From assembly GCF_002078175.1 (NCBI RefSeq), contig NZ_MWFK01000002.1, positions 372,001 to 436,000 on the forward strand: a DNA stretch of 64,000 bases, written 5' to 3'. The translations under genes were made by a program, and so were the position numbers. The notes below the pieces were generated by a model, which saw only the letters and a program-made list of their open reading frames with translations, did no database searches and was not told the DNA's origin. Shown here one piece after another: positions 52,212-61,062 of this stretch. This DNA is from Streptomyces sp. M41(2017) (GTDB lineage Bacteria; Actinomycetota; Actinomycetes; Streptomycetales; Streptomycetaceae). Positions within the stretch are counted from its first letter, which is position 1; the number at the start of each line of letters is the position of its first letter.

Positions 52212-52982
52212 ATGGATCTCTTCTCGCTGCCCCGGCTGGGGGTCGTCGTCCCGCCGGAAAACCCCACGGCGGAACCCGAGTTCAACCATCTGCTCGGCAC
52301 CGCGATGAATGTGTACACCTCACGGTTCCCGGTGACTCCGGGAGCCGGGCTCAGGGCGATGCTGGAGACGTACAACGAGGTTCTCCCGGCCCTGCTCGAC
52401 AGCTTCGGCGAACTGCGCCTGGACGCCACGGTGGTGGCGTGCAGCGCCTCGCACTATCTGCTGGGCCCCGAGGGCGACCGGGCCTTCTGCGACGCGTTGT
52501 CCCAGCGCGCCGGCTCTCCCGTGCGATCCTCGACGCAGGCGATCCTCGCGGCCTGCGAGACGCTCGGGGTGGACCGTCTGACGCTCGTGTCCCCGTACCA
52601 GCCGTGGCTCACCGACACCTCGCGCTCGTTCTGGGAACGAGCCGGTCTCACGGTCGACGGAGTGGTGCTGGTTCCGGCGCGCGCGGATGCGGACGGTGGC
52701 GCGCACTACGATCCGTACGAGGTCACGACCAGGACGATCCTGGGGCGGATACGGGAGCGGGAACTGCCCGCCGGCACCGCCCTGTTGTTCACGGGCACAG
52801 GCATGGGCACCCTCGCCGCGCTGAACGAGCTCGCGCGCCGGGAACCGGGGCGCACGCTGCTGTCCTCCAACCTCGCGTCGGCCTGGTGGGCGCGGCGGGT
52901 GGCGGGTGTCACCGAAGAGGCACACCACCCCTTGCTGCGGAGGCTGGAGCGCACGTCCGGCCGCGCGTCCGTCCCCACGTAG
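52212..52982 (+). CDS. Maleate isomerase / Asp-Glu racemase-like protein
   Basis: A 256-residue protein of the maleate cis-trans isomerase/arylmalonate decarboxylase group. The first catalytic Cys is present (VVACSASHYL, Cys77). The second, usually in an SCTG loop, is replaced by TGTGMGT (194-200). N-terminal LGVVVPPENPTAEPEF is typical. With one Cys, racemase or isomerase two-base chemistry is unlikely; a decarboxylase or different role is possible. Divergent from the AmCP operon with repeats between, so likely part of the cluster. Confidence 0.82.
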   Translation: MDLFSLPRLGVVVPPENPTAEPEFNHLLGTAMNVYTSRFPVTPGAGLRAMLETYNEVLPALLDSFGELRLDATVVACSASHYLLGPEGDRAFCDALSQRAGSPVRSSTQAILAACETLGVDRLTLVSPYQPWLTDTSRSFWERAGLTVDGVVLVPARADADGGAHYDPYEVTTRTILGRIRERELPAGTALLFTGTGMGTLAALNELARREPGRTLLSSNLASAWWARRVAGVTEEAHHPLLRRLERTSGRASVPT

Positions 52983-53010
52983 GCATTCGCGCAGCTCCGA
53001 CGGCGTGGCG

Positions 53011-53048
53011 GGGGGCCCGGGAACGCGGCCACGCGTCCCCGGGCCCCC
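53011..53048. terminator. Bidirectional G+C-rich hairpin terminator
   Basis: GGGGGCCCGGG (53011-53021) and CCCGGGCCCCC (53038-53048) pair perfectly around a 16-nt loop that contains a further ACGCG/CGCGT stem. It separates the convergent isomerase-like and response-regulator genes. Confidence 0.85.
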
Positions 53049-53055
53049 ACGGCAC

Positions 53056-53745
53056 TCAGCCGGCGGACGTCTCGGCCATGCGCCAGGCGTGTCCCATGCG
53101 GTAGCCGACGCCCCGCACCGTGATGATCCAGCCGCTGGATCCGAGTTTCGCCCGGAGGCTGCTCACGTGCGTGTCGATCGTACGGCTGGTGTGGCCCCAG
53201 TTGCTTCCCCAGACCCGGGCCATGAGTTCCTTTCGCGTCACGACGGTCTCGGGGGTGGCGGCCAAGGTGTAGAGCAGCTCGAATTCCTTCGACGTGACAC
53301 CGACGAGCCGGTTGTGCAGCCGTACTTCACGCAGGCGGGGATCGATATGCAGAGGGCGGAGGGAAATGGCGTCGGGAAGTACCTGCCGGGGCTGAGAACG
53401 ACGTAGCACGGCTTCTATGCGGGCGCCGATCTCGCGGAATCCCCAGGTTTTCACGACGCAGTCGTCCGCGCCCGCGTTCAGGGCGAGAACGCGGCCCAGA
53501 GCGTCGTCGGCGTCGGTGACGGCAATGAGCGCGGTCTCACAGCTGTTCCGCAGCTCTCTGCACAATTCCAGTCCGTCGATGTCGGGCAACTCCAGGGAGA
53601 ACAGCAACAGATCCGCGTCGCCGGCCGCGCGCAGGGCCCGCTCTCCGGTGCCGACACTGCGCGCCGTGAATCCCTGGCGCCGGAGGTCGCCCACCATCGT
53701 CGCGGCGTTCTCGGCGTTCTGCTCGACCACGAGTACCTGTCGCAC
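53056..53745 (-). CDS. Atypical orphan response regulator
   Basis: A 229-residue OmpR-type protein. The receiver domain lacks key residues: the acidic pocket is E8-Q9-N10, and Ser50 (LLFSLELPDIDG) sits where the phosphoacceptor Asp should be; Lys about 100 remains (DDCVVKTWGF). The winged helix is intact (GVTSKEFELLYTLAATPETVVTRKELMARVWG, TIDTHVSSLRAKL). No kinase is adjacent. Such atypical regulators (JadR1-like) are controlled by ligands in antibiotic clusters. GTG start after AGGGGTGAG. Probably regulates the AmCP cluster; inference. Confidence 0.9.
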   Translation of the reverse strand: MRQVLVVEQNAENAATMVGDLRRQGFTARSVGTGERALRAAGDADLLLFSLELPDIDGLELCRELRNSCETALIAVTDADDALGRVLALNAGADDCVVKTWGFREIGARIEAVLRRSQPRQVLPDAISLRPLHIDPRLREVRLHNRLVGVTSKEFELLYTLAATPETVVTRKELMARVWGSNWGHTSRTIDTHVSSLRAKLGSSGWIITVRGVGYRMGHAWRMAETSAG

Positions 53746-53773
53746 GTGCTCACCCCTGTTCCTCGGCTTCACG

Positions 53774-54988
53774 TCAGTTCGAGGCGCCGGCGAGCGCGCC
53801 GGCCGGTGCGCGGGGCGGGTCAGGTGGGACGGCCTGTGTGCCGCGGCCGTTCAGGCGTTGGTAGACGTAGGCGGCCGAGGCCATGGTCATGTGATGGTGC
53901 CAGCCGGGGAAGGAGCGGCCCTCGAAGTCGAGGACGCCGAACCGCTGACCGAGCGCGTCCACGGCGGAGAGCGCCGCGGCGTGGCTCCGGGCCAGGCGGA
54001 GGTTCTCCCCCACGCGCCGGTCCGTGAGGGTCGTGAGCCAGTAGCGCGCGGGCCCGCGGCCTTCCGGGTCGGGCCGTTCCAGGATGCGGTACGGACGGGC
54101 GTCGGGTTCGTCGGCACCGCCGGGTGCGGTCAGCCCGACCCTGTCCGCGTGGGTGTGGACCGGCACGGCCCTGACGGGTCCGTCGGGGGTCTGCCGCAGG
54201 AGCACGTGTGTCTGCCGGCCGTGCCGCACCTCCATGAGGGTGCTCACCGTCGTGACCACGGGGGCCTGTCGTCCCGTGACCACCTGCTGGTCCGGGGAGA
54301 CCTCGCACACCACGTCGGCCCGCAGTCGGAGGAGACCCGCGAGGACCCCCACCACGTCGTCGCACCGGGTGAGGTCCAGCACCCAGGGCAGGCGCGGGAG
54401 ATGAGGCTGTTCGGCCAGCTCGGCGGCGTACCGGACGACGTGGTCGGCGGCGGTGCGTCCCGCCTCCGCGCCGGGGATGCGGGCCCGGCGCCTGCGCTCG
54501 CGGTCGGAGTCCCAGACTCCGCCGAGCACGAGGCTCCAGGCCACCGGGTAGGAATGGGTGCCCGAAGTGAGGAACAGGCCCAGGGCGCGCTGGCAGTTGA
54601 CGGTGCGTCCGGTCTTCGCGTCGACGCGCCGGTGCACGCCCGCCGAGTGCTCGCCCCGCTTGGGGATGACGAGTTCGGCGACGGTCCAGGCGTGCGGAGT
54701 CGTCCGCGCCGCCACCAGTCGGGTGAGCCGTCGGCGCACCGGAACCCAGTCCCACGGACTGGCGTTGATGAACTGGTGCAGGCCGCGCGCCGCAGCAGCG
54801 GGTAAGGGGCTGGCCCGGGCTATGCGGCGCAGTGTCTTCTTGCCGGACACATGGAGCAGGGCCCACAGGTACGCCTGGGCCCAACGCCGCTGCTCGGGGC
54901 GCTGGTTCGTCCCGAAGACCTCGTCCATGAACGTCCGCATGCGTGCGCCGTCGTCCGGCGCCCCCGCGCGTATCCCACTCGACGACAT
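53774..54988 (-). CDS. IS701-like transposase, probably domesticated
   Basis: A 404-residue protein like IS701/SRSO17-type DDE transposases (HQFINASPWDW, VIPKRGEHSAGVHRR, NCQRALGLFLTS, SYPVAWSLVL). At the first catalytic position the family usually shows a DDTG motif; here it is AELV (104-107), so the DDE triad seems broken. I see no terminal inverted repeats or target duplications. It is 28 bp upstream of the atypical response regulator, same strand, so likely an operon. It may be a DNA-binding regulator now rather than a mobile element. Confidence 0.75.
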   Translation of the reverse strand: MSSSGIRAGAPDDGARMRTFMDEVFGTNQRPEQRRWAQAYLWALLHVSGKKTLRRIARASPLPAAAARGLHQFINASPWDWVPVRRRLTRLVAARTTPHAWTVAELVIPKRGEHSAGVHRRVDAKTGRTVNCQRALGLFLTSGTHSYPVAWSLVLGGVWDSDRERRRRARIPGAEAGRTAADHVVRYAAELAEQPHLPRLPWVLDLTRCDDVVGVLAGLLRLRADVVCEVSPDQQVVTGRQAPVVTTVSTLMEVRHGRQTHVLLRQTPDGPVRAVPVHTHADRVGLTAPGGADEPDARPYRILERPDPEGRGPARYWLTTLTDRRVGENLRLARSHAAALSAVDALGQRFGVLDFEGRSFPGWHHHMTMASAAYVYQRLNGRGTQAVPPDPPRAPAGALAGASN

Positions 54989-55401
54989 CCGACGCCACGC
55001 CCCCTCGATACCGGTCACCGCCCGCACCCGAGTGGATGCATGGCACATACGTACGAGGTGAAAGTACCGTTCCGGCCAGGGTTTACCCGGGTCCGCCGTC
55101 TACTTTGCGAGATCGCCGCCTGACCTGCGCAAACGCCGCTCTAAGGAGCTTGGGCGGACGATGCGCGTGGAGCAGGGGACACGCTCCACCAGGGGTGAAG
55201 CGGTGCGACGGACATGTCAGGTGAAATATTAACAAGTCATGAACTTGCCTCATGTGCCGCACGCGGACACGGATGTCGGCGGCAGCGTCCCGGCGCCGTA
55301 CGAGTGCGCCGCCCGTCACGCGCCGGCGATCACGAGTGGACGACCGACCGCCGCAGGAACGCTCATGGCTCCTGCGGCCGGCCGTCGCCCGCCCCCGGCG
55401 C
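54989..55401. other. Intergenic region with palindrome
   Basis: About 410 bp with no supported gene. The A+T-richer core (55215-55250) holds CAAGT-CATGA-ACTTG (55233-55247), an inverted repeat. It should contain the promoter of the IS701-like/response-regulator pair and the MFS gene's end. Confidence 0.45.
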
Positions 55402-56664
55402 TCAGGCGGCCGGGTCCGCCACCGGCTCCTCGGAAGGAGCGACGGGTCGCCGGGCGGGGAAGCCCGCCCGGCGGGCGTACAGGACGACCGCGATCACCGG
55501 AAGCAGGAGCACCAGGACCGTCCAGGGGAAGGACTCGCTGCCGACCACGTCGAGCAGGACGCCTCCGACGATGCCGCCGCCCGCCATCGCCACGTTCCAC
55601 AACGTCACGAGCATCGCCTGGGCGGCGTCGGCGGATTCACCTCCCGCGTCCCCGACAGCGGTCTGGAGCAGCGTGGGCACACCGCCCCAGCCCAGACCCC
55701 ACAGCACCGCGGCGACATAGATGAGTGCGGTGGTGTCGGAGAGGACGGCGAGGAGCGCGGCGGCGAGGGCGACGAGCAGCGCGCCGCCGATCGTGAGGCC
55801 GCGCAGCCGTCGGTTGATCTGCGCCCCGACGATCCAGATGCTCGCCAGCGAGGCGGCGCCGAAGACGAGGAGCACCAGGCCGGTGCTGCCGCCGAGGCCC
55901 AGGTCGTCGAGGTAGGTGGCGATGTACGCGTACAGGATGGTGTGGGCGAGGACGAAGACGAGGGTGACGAAGAGGACCGGAGTCACTCCCGGGATGCGCA
56001 GGGTGGGCAGCATCCTGGGCCGCTCGCCGCGTTCCTGTCCGGGGAAGTCCGGGACGGCCGCGGTGATCCACGCCAGGAGCAGCAGGGTGAGCGCCGTCAT
56101 CGCGAGGAACGCCACGCGCCAGCCGAGCCAGTCGCCGAGGAACGTTCCGGCGGGCACACCGAGGGCGAGCGCGACGGGGATGCCCGCCATGGCGACGGCC
56201 ATCGCCTTGCCCTGGAGGTGGGCGGGAGCCATGCGCCGCGCGTAGCCGGCGAGCAGGGCCCAGGCCACGCCGGCGGCGACACCGGCGACGAACCGCGCCG
56301 CCATGGTGAGTTCGTAGACGGACGACACGGCGGTCACCGTGTTGGCGAGGGCGAAGCCTCCCATGGCGGCGAGGAGCAGCTTCTTGCGTCGCCAGCCCGC
56401 GGTCGCGGCGGTGAGCGGGATCGCGGTGAGGGCGGTGCCGATCGCGTAGACGGTGACGGTCTGGCCGGTCGCCGACTCGCTCACATGGAGGTCCCGGCTC
56501 ATCGCGGGCAGCAGACCGGCGGGGAGGGTCTCGGTCAGGCTGGTGATGAAGACGGCCGTGGCGAGGGCCAGCAGGGCGAACAACGGGAGTTTCCGCTGTT
56601 CCTCGCCTTCACTCTTCGGTTCGGATGCCGCAGCGGCGGGCGCCGTGTCGGGTGCGGTGCTCAT
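55402..56664 (-). CDS. MFS exporter (DHA1, Cmx/AraJ-like)
   Basis: A 420-residue, 12-TM major facilitator protein. TM1-2 region ATAVFITSLTETLPAGLLPAMSRDLHVSESATGQTVTVYAIGTAL and motif C-like GIPVALALGVPAGTFLGDWLGWRVAFL are typical of DHA1 sugar/chloramphenicol-type exporters. ATG at 56662-56664. It lies 101 bp downstream of the SDR on the same strand, inside the putative cluster, so it may export the product. Substrate unknown. Confidence 0.92.
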   Translation of the reverse strand: MSTAPDTAPAAAASEPKSEGEEQRKLPLFALLALATAVFITSLTETLPAGLLPAMSRDLHVSESATGQTVTVYAIGTALTAIPLTAATAGWRRKKLLLAAMGGFALANTVTAVSSVYELTMAARFVAGVAAGVAWALLAGYARRMAPAHLQGKAMAVAMAGIPVALALGVPAGTFLGDWLGWRVAFLAMTALTLLLLAWITAAVPDFPGQERGERPRMLPTLRIPGVTPVLFVTLVFVLAHTILYAYIATYLDDLGLGGSTGLVLLVFGAASLASIWIVGAQINRRLRGLTIGGALLVALAAALLAVLSDTTALIYVAAVLWGLGWGGVPTLLQTAVGDAGGESADAAQAMLVTLWNVAMAGGGIVGGVLLDVVGSESFPWTVLVLLLPVIAVVLYARRAGFPARRPVAPSEEPVADPAA

Positions 56665-56765
56665 GGGATGTGCTCCAGGTCTTCCGGAAGGGGGTGTGGG
56701 ACGTCGAGGGGCGTGGGGACGGTGAGGGGCAGGGGGGACGGACGGCGTACGGGACGGTGGCCGGT

Positions 56766-57338
56766 TCACGGGAAGGCGAGGCCGCCGTCGACAGGCAGCC
56801 GCACGCCCGTGGTGAACGTCGCCTCCGTGGCCAGGAAGAGTGCGGCGCGGGCCACCTCCTCGGCGGCGCCGAGACGGCCCAGCGGAGGCAGGGGGACGGC
56901 GCCGGCGCCCGGCGCCTCGATACAGCCGGGGGCCACCGCGTTGACGCGGATGCCCCGGGCGACGAGTTCGGTGGCGAGCGCCCGTACGACGTCGGGGCAG
57001 GGGGCCGGTGCCGTGAGCACGATCGCGCTGCCGTCCCGGAGGTGAGGCAGCAGGGGCCGCGCGGAGGCCACGGCGTCGGAGAACAGGAGGTCGAGGCCGC
57101 CTTCCGTGGCGGCCTCGGGACCGGCACCCGCCGGTGCGACAAGCGCTGCTTCGAGGGTGGCCGGGGTGACGACGCGGGCGGCGGAGCCCAGCTCGGCGAC
57201 CGCGTGGGCGCGCTCGGGTGCGGTGCGGACGGTCAGCAGGACCGTGGCCCCGCCCTCCACGAGCCGCTTCGCGATGGCCAGGCCGATGCCGGTGACCTCG
57301 CCGACCACGAGGGCTTTCCTGCCCGCGTACCTGGCCAT
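56766..57338 (-). CDS. Truncated SDR-like protein
   Basis: A 190-residue short-chain dehydrogenase relative. The cofactor motif VVGEVTGIGLAIA and the late VNAVAPGCIEAPG are present. But the central block with catalytic Ser, Tyr-x3-Lys and NNAG is missing: the chain runs from GSAIVLTAPAP directly to DVVRALATELVARGI. Usual length is about 245, so roughly 50 residues were lost in frame. Probably inactive as a dehydrogenase, or a non-catalytic protein. Upstream of the MFS gene, divergent from the SARP. Confidence 0.8.
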   Translation of the reverse strand: MARYAGRKALVVGEVTGIGLAIAKRLVEGGATVLLTVRTAPERAHAVAELGSAARVVTPATLEAALVAPAGAGPEAATEGGLDLLFSDAVASARPLLPHLRDGSAIVLTAPAPCPDVVRALATELVARGIRVNAVAPGCIEAPGAGAVPLPPLGRLGAAEEVARAALFLATEATFTTGVRLPVDGGLAFP

Positions 57339-57508
57339 GTGTGCCGCTCCTTTCGGGGGTGCCCGTTCCTCGCCGGTGCGTGGCGCCTCCCGGAAGACGA
57401 CTCTGCGCCCGGCCCCTTCGGGGAACCTTCCGGAATCCTTCGGGCCCGACCGTGGGCGGGCGGCGGCACGGCCCTCGCCGAGAGCCCGCGGAGGCCGGTT
57501 CCCCGGAC

Positions 57509-60500
57509 ATGTACGGTGTGACCATGCGGTTTGGGGTGCTCGGGCCACTGATGGTGTGGGACGGCGAGGGCCGGGAGGTCAAGGTCCCCGAGGCCAAGGT
57601 CCGGGCTCTGCTGGCGTCCCTGCTCGCGAACGACGAAGGACCGGTGTCCGCCGACCGGCTCATCGAGGACCTGTGGGGCGACGTGCCCCCGGGCAATCCC
57701 CGCGCCGCGCTGCAGGCCAAGATCTCCCAACTGCGCAGGGTCGTCGGCCGTGACCGTGTGGTGCGGCAGCCGCCCGGCTATGGGCTGCGGCTCGACGGCG
57801 ACGACGAGGTGGACGCCGTACGGTTCCGCGCCCTGGTGACCGAGGCCCGCCCCGTCCAGGACCCGCGCACCCGGGCCGCCCTGCTCACCGAAGCACTGGA
57901 CCTGTGGCGCGGGCCGGCGTACGCGGACTTCGCGGACGACGGCTTCGTACAGGGAACCGCGCAACGCCTCGCGGAGCAGCGGCTGTCCGTGCTGGAGGAC
58001 CAGGCGGAGGCGCGTCTGGAGGCACAGGACCACGCGCTTCTCGCCGGGGAGCTCGCCGACCTCGTGGCACGCCATCCCCTGCGGGAGCGCCTGCGCGCCG
58101 TCCAGATGAGGGCGCTGTACGCGGCGGGACGACAGAACGAAGCGCTCGCGTCGTACGACGATCTGCGGTGCCGGCTGGTCGAGGAACTGGGCGTCGACCC
58201 GAGCCCCGAACTGGCCGCCCTGCACGGCTCGGTGCTCCGGCAGGACCCCGAGCTGAGCGCCGGAACCTCCCGGAAGAGAGAGCGGAGCCCGGCACCCGAG
58301 GTGCGGAACGGCGCGACGAGCGCCCTGGCCGCATCCGGCACGGGGCCCGACGTCTCCGCGCATGTTCCCGGGCCGGGGCCGCACACGAATCTTCCCGTTC
58401 CCCTCACTCCACTCGTCGGCCGTCACGAGGCACTCGCCCGACTGTCCCGACTCCTCACGGAACAGCGGCTGGTGACCCTCACCGGCCCCGGCGGCGTGGG
58501 CAAGACCCGGCTGGCCGTGGCGGCGGCAACGGCCGAGCGGGAGAGTGCCGAGGCCGGTCAACCGGCCGACGGCGTATGGCTCGTGGAGTTCTCCGGCATC
58601 CGCTCCGGCACCGCGGCGGACCTGGCGCAGGTCCTCGCCGCCACCCTCGGCATCCGGGACGACACCCCTCACTCATTACCGGGCACCGGCACCTCCGACG
58701 CCTCCCTGCCGCACCGGCTCGCCGCGGCCCTGCGCGACCGGCGCACCCTGCTCGTCCTGGACAACTGCGAACACGTCATCGACGCGGCCGCCGAACTCAC
58801 CGAGCTTCTCCTGCGCACCGCGCCCGGACTGCGCGTCCTGGCCACCGGGCAGCAGCCTCTCGGCCTGGCGGGCGAGGCGGTGTTCCTCGTCGAACCCCTG
58901 CCGCCCACCGACGCCGTCCGCATGTTCATGGAACGCGCGGCCTCCGCGACCCCCGGTTTCCCGCGCGACCCGCAGGCGCCGGACGAGACCGAGCGGCAGG
59001 CCGTCGCCGAGATCTGCGGCCGTCTCGACGGCATCCCGCTCGCACTGGAACTCGCCGCCACCCGCGTACGGGCCCTGGGAGTCAAGGGGCTGGCGGCCCG
59101 GCTCAACGACCGCTTCCGGGTGCTGACCTTCGGACAGCGCGGGGCGCCGGCGCGCCAGCAGACCCTGCGGGCGGTCATCGACTGGAGCTGGGAGCTGCTC
59201 AGCGCACCCGAACGCATCGTTCTGCGACGCCTCGGCGCGCACAGCGACGGCTGCGACCTGGAAGCCGCCGAAGCCGTCTGCGCGGGTGACGGTGTCACCC
59301 GGGACGAGGTCCTCGACCTCGTCACCCGCCTGGTCGACCGCTCCCTGGTCGTCGTGGTGGAGGGACCCACCGGCCCCCGCTACCGCCTGCTGGAGTCCGT
59401 CGCCGCGTACGCGACCGAACAGCTCCACGAGATGGAGGACTTCAGCGCCGTACGGGACCGTCAGCTGCGCCACTACCGGGCCCTCACCGAACACGCCGAG
59501 CCGCATCTACGAGGCGACGCACAGCAGTTCTGGCTGGCCCGGCTGGACGCCGAGGCCGGCAACCTCCGTACGGCACTCGACGAAGCGCTGCGCCGCGCGG
59601 GTGCAGGGGAACCGGAGGAGGCGGTCAGGCTGACCACCGCTCTGGCCTGGTGGTGGCTGTTGCGGGGCCGGCTCAACGAGGCCCGCCGCAGACTCGGTTC
59701 GGTCCTGGCCACCACGTCCGGCTCCTCGACACCCGCCGAACTCGCCCTGCTTCAGACGGCGTTCGCCTTGCTCACCGGGGACTCCTCAGCGGTCGCCGCC
59801 GCGTCGGCGAACCGATGCACCGGCACGGGAGACGGCCTCGCCGCGAGCGGCCTCGGCACCCGCGCCGAGGCGATCCCCGACCCCGTCCGACGCGCCCGCG
59901 CTCTGTGGCTCTGCGCGTACGGTCTGTTCTGCGCCGGCGACACCGCCGAGGGCGACGAGCTGAACACCCGCGCCCTCACCCTGTCCACCGCTGCCGGGGA
60001 CCAGTGGGGCACTGCTGCCGCGCTCGGGCTGCGAGCGTCCCTTGCACTCGCTTGCGGCGACCTCGCCGGACTGGGCCGCGACGGCCTGCGGAGCGCCCGG
60101 ACCTTCCGTGAACTCGGCGACCACTGGGGCGAGTTGCAGACCGTGTCCCCCCTCGCCGCACTCGCCGAGATCAAGGGCGCCTACGGGGACGCGGAGCGCC
60201 GCCAGCACGAAGGGCTGCGGATGGCGCGCGAGTTGGGCCTGGAGGCGGAGGTGTCCGCGCGGCTCTCCGGGCTCGGACGCCTCGCGCTGCTCGCCCGCGA
60301 CTGGGAACGCGCCCGTGACCTGCATGAACAGGCGCGTCGGATCGCCGTCGAGCAGGGCTACAAGTACGGCGAGATCCACTCCGTGATGGGCCTCGCCCTC
60401 GGTGCGCGCCGCTCCGGAGACCTCGACACGGCCGAGACGCATCTGCTGCGGATCCGCGACGGCTACGCCGACGTGTCGTCCCGGGCGGGTGACCACCTAC

Positions 60501-60904
60501 TCCTCGCCGAACTCGGCTTCACCGCCGAGCTCCGCGGCGACGCGAAGGGGGCGTCGAGGCACCACCTGGAAGGGCTGGAGATCGCCCGGCTCCTCGCCGA
60601 ACCTCGCGCTCTGGCCCTCTCCCTGGAGGGGCTGGCCGGCGCCGCGGCCCTGCCGGGGCAGGTTGCCGGCGCCGCGTACGCGGCCGAACTCCTGGGCGCG
60701 GCGGCAGCCGCCCGCTCCCGCGCCGGAGCCCCGCTGCCACCCGCCGAACGCGGTGACGTCGACCGCGTCACCGATGCGGCGCGGAAGGTACTGGGCGTCT
60801 CCGCGTTCACGGAGGCGTACGAGCGTGGAGGTCTGCTGACGGCCGAGGAGGCGATGCGCCACGCCCGCTTGGGACTTGGCCTGTCGGGGCGGGACGCCGG
60901 TTGA
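57509..60904 (+). CDS. AfsR-like SARP regulator (BTAD, NB-ARC, TPR)
   Basis: A 1131-residue transcription activator. It has an N-terminal OmpR-type winged helix (MRFGVLGPLMVW, DRLIEDLWGD, AALQAKISQLRRVVG), a BTAD domain (about 100-250, RGPAYADFADD, RLRAVQMRALYAAGRQNEALASYDDL), an NTPase with Walker A GPGGVGKTR (about 327) and Walker B LLVLDNCEHV, then TPR-like helices. This is the large-SARP architecture of AfsR. ATG 57509 follows GGAGG; ATG 57524 is a second option. A SARP at the edge of the region suggests pathway-specific activation of the AmCP cluster. Confidence 0.93.
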   Translation: MYGVTMRFGVLGPLMVWDGEGREVKVPEAKVRALLASLLANDEGPVSADRLIEDLWGDVPPGNPRAALQAKISQLRRVVGRDRVVRQPPGYGLRLDGDDEVDAVRFRALVTEARPVQDPRTRAALLTEALDLWRGPAYADFADDGFVQGTAQRLAEQRLSVLEDQAEARLEAQDHALLAGELADLVARHPLRERLRAVQMRALYAAGRQNEALASYDDLRCRLVEELGVDPSPELAALHGSVLRQDPELSAGTSRKRERSPAPEVRNGATSALAASGTGPDVSAHVPGPGPHTNLPVPLTPLVGRHEALARLSRLLTEQRLVTLTGPGGVGKTRLAVAAATAERESAEAGQPADGVWLVEFSGIRSGTAADLAQVLAATLGIRDDTPHSLPGTGTSDASLPHRLAAALRDRRTLLVLDNCEHVIDAAAELTELLLRTAPGLRVLATGQQPLGLAGEAVFLVEPLPPTDAVRMFMERAASATPGFPRDPQAPDETERQAVAEICGRLDGIPLALELAATRVRALGVKGLAARLNDRFRVLTFGQRGAPARQQTLRAVIDWSWELLSAPERIVLRRLGAHSDGCDLEAAEAVCAGDGVTRDEVLDLVTRLVDRSLVVVVEGPTGPRYRLLESVAAYATEQLHEMEDFSAVRDRQLRHYRALTEHAEPHLRGDAQQFWLARLDAEAGNLRTALDEALRRAGAGEPEEAVRLTTALAWWWLLRGRLNEARRRLGSVLATTSGSSTPAELALLQTAFALLTGDSSAVAAASANRCTGTGDGLAASGLGTRAEAIPDPVRRARALWLCAYGLFCAGDTAEGDELNTRALTLSTAAGDQWGTAAALGLRASLALACGDLAGLGRDGLRSARTFRELGDHWGELQTVSPLAALAEIKGAYGDAERRQHEGLRMARELGLEAEVSARLSGLGRLALLARDWERARDLHEQARRIAVEQGYKYGEIHSVMGLALGARRSGDLDTAETHLLRIRDGYADVSSRAGDHLLLAELGFTAELRGDAKGASRHHLEGLEIARLLAEPRALALSLEGLAGAAALPGQVAGAAYAAELLGAAAAARSRAGAPLPPAERGDVDRVTDAARKVLGVSAFTEAYERGGLLTAEEAMRHARLGLGLSGRDAG

Positions 60905-61062
60905 CCGAACCGGGCTGCCGGACCTGCCAGGCCGGTGGGTGGACGCTTCTCGGTGAACGCGGCGGCGCCCTCGGTCGCAGCGCTGGTGGTGAAGACCGGA
61001 GCGCCGAGGGAATCCTGAACGATGCAGGCTGCCCGGTCGTCTAGTCCTCGGGGAGCTTCGCG

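Noticed and set aside
53774..54988. An active insertion sequence interrupting the cluster
   Set aside because: No terminal inverted repeats or target-site duplications were seen, and the first catalytic Asp seems lost; treated as a domesticated gene.
55252..57045. A 597-residue plus-strand open frame
   Set aside because: Antisense to the MFS and SDR genes; Gly/Asp/Arg-rich with no recognisable motif.
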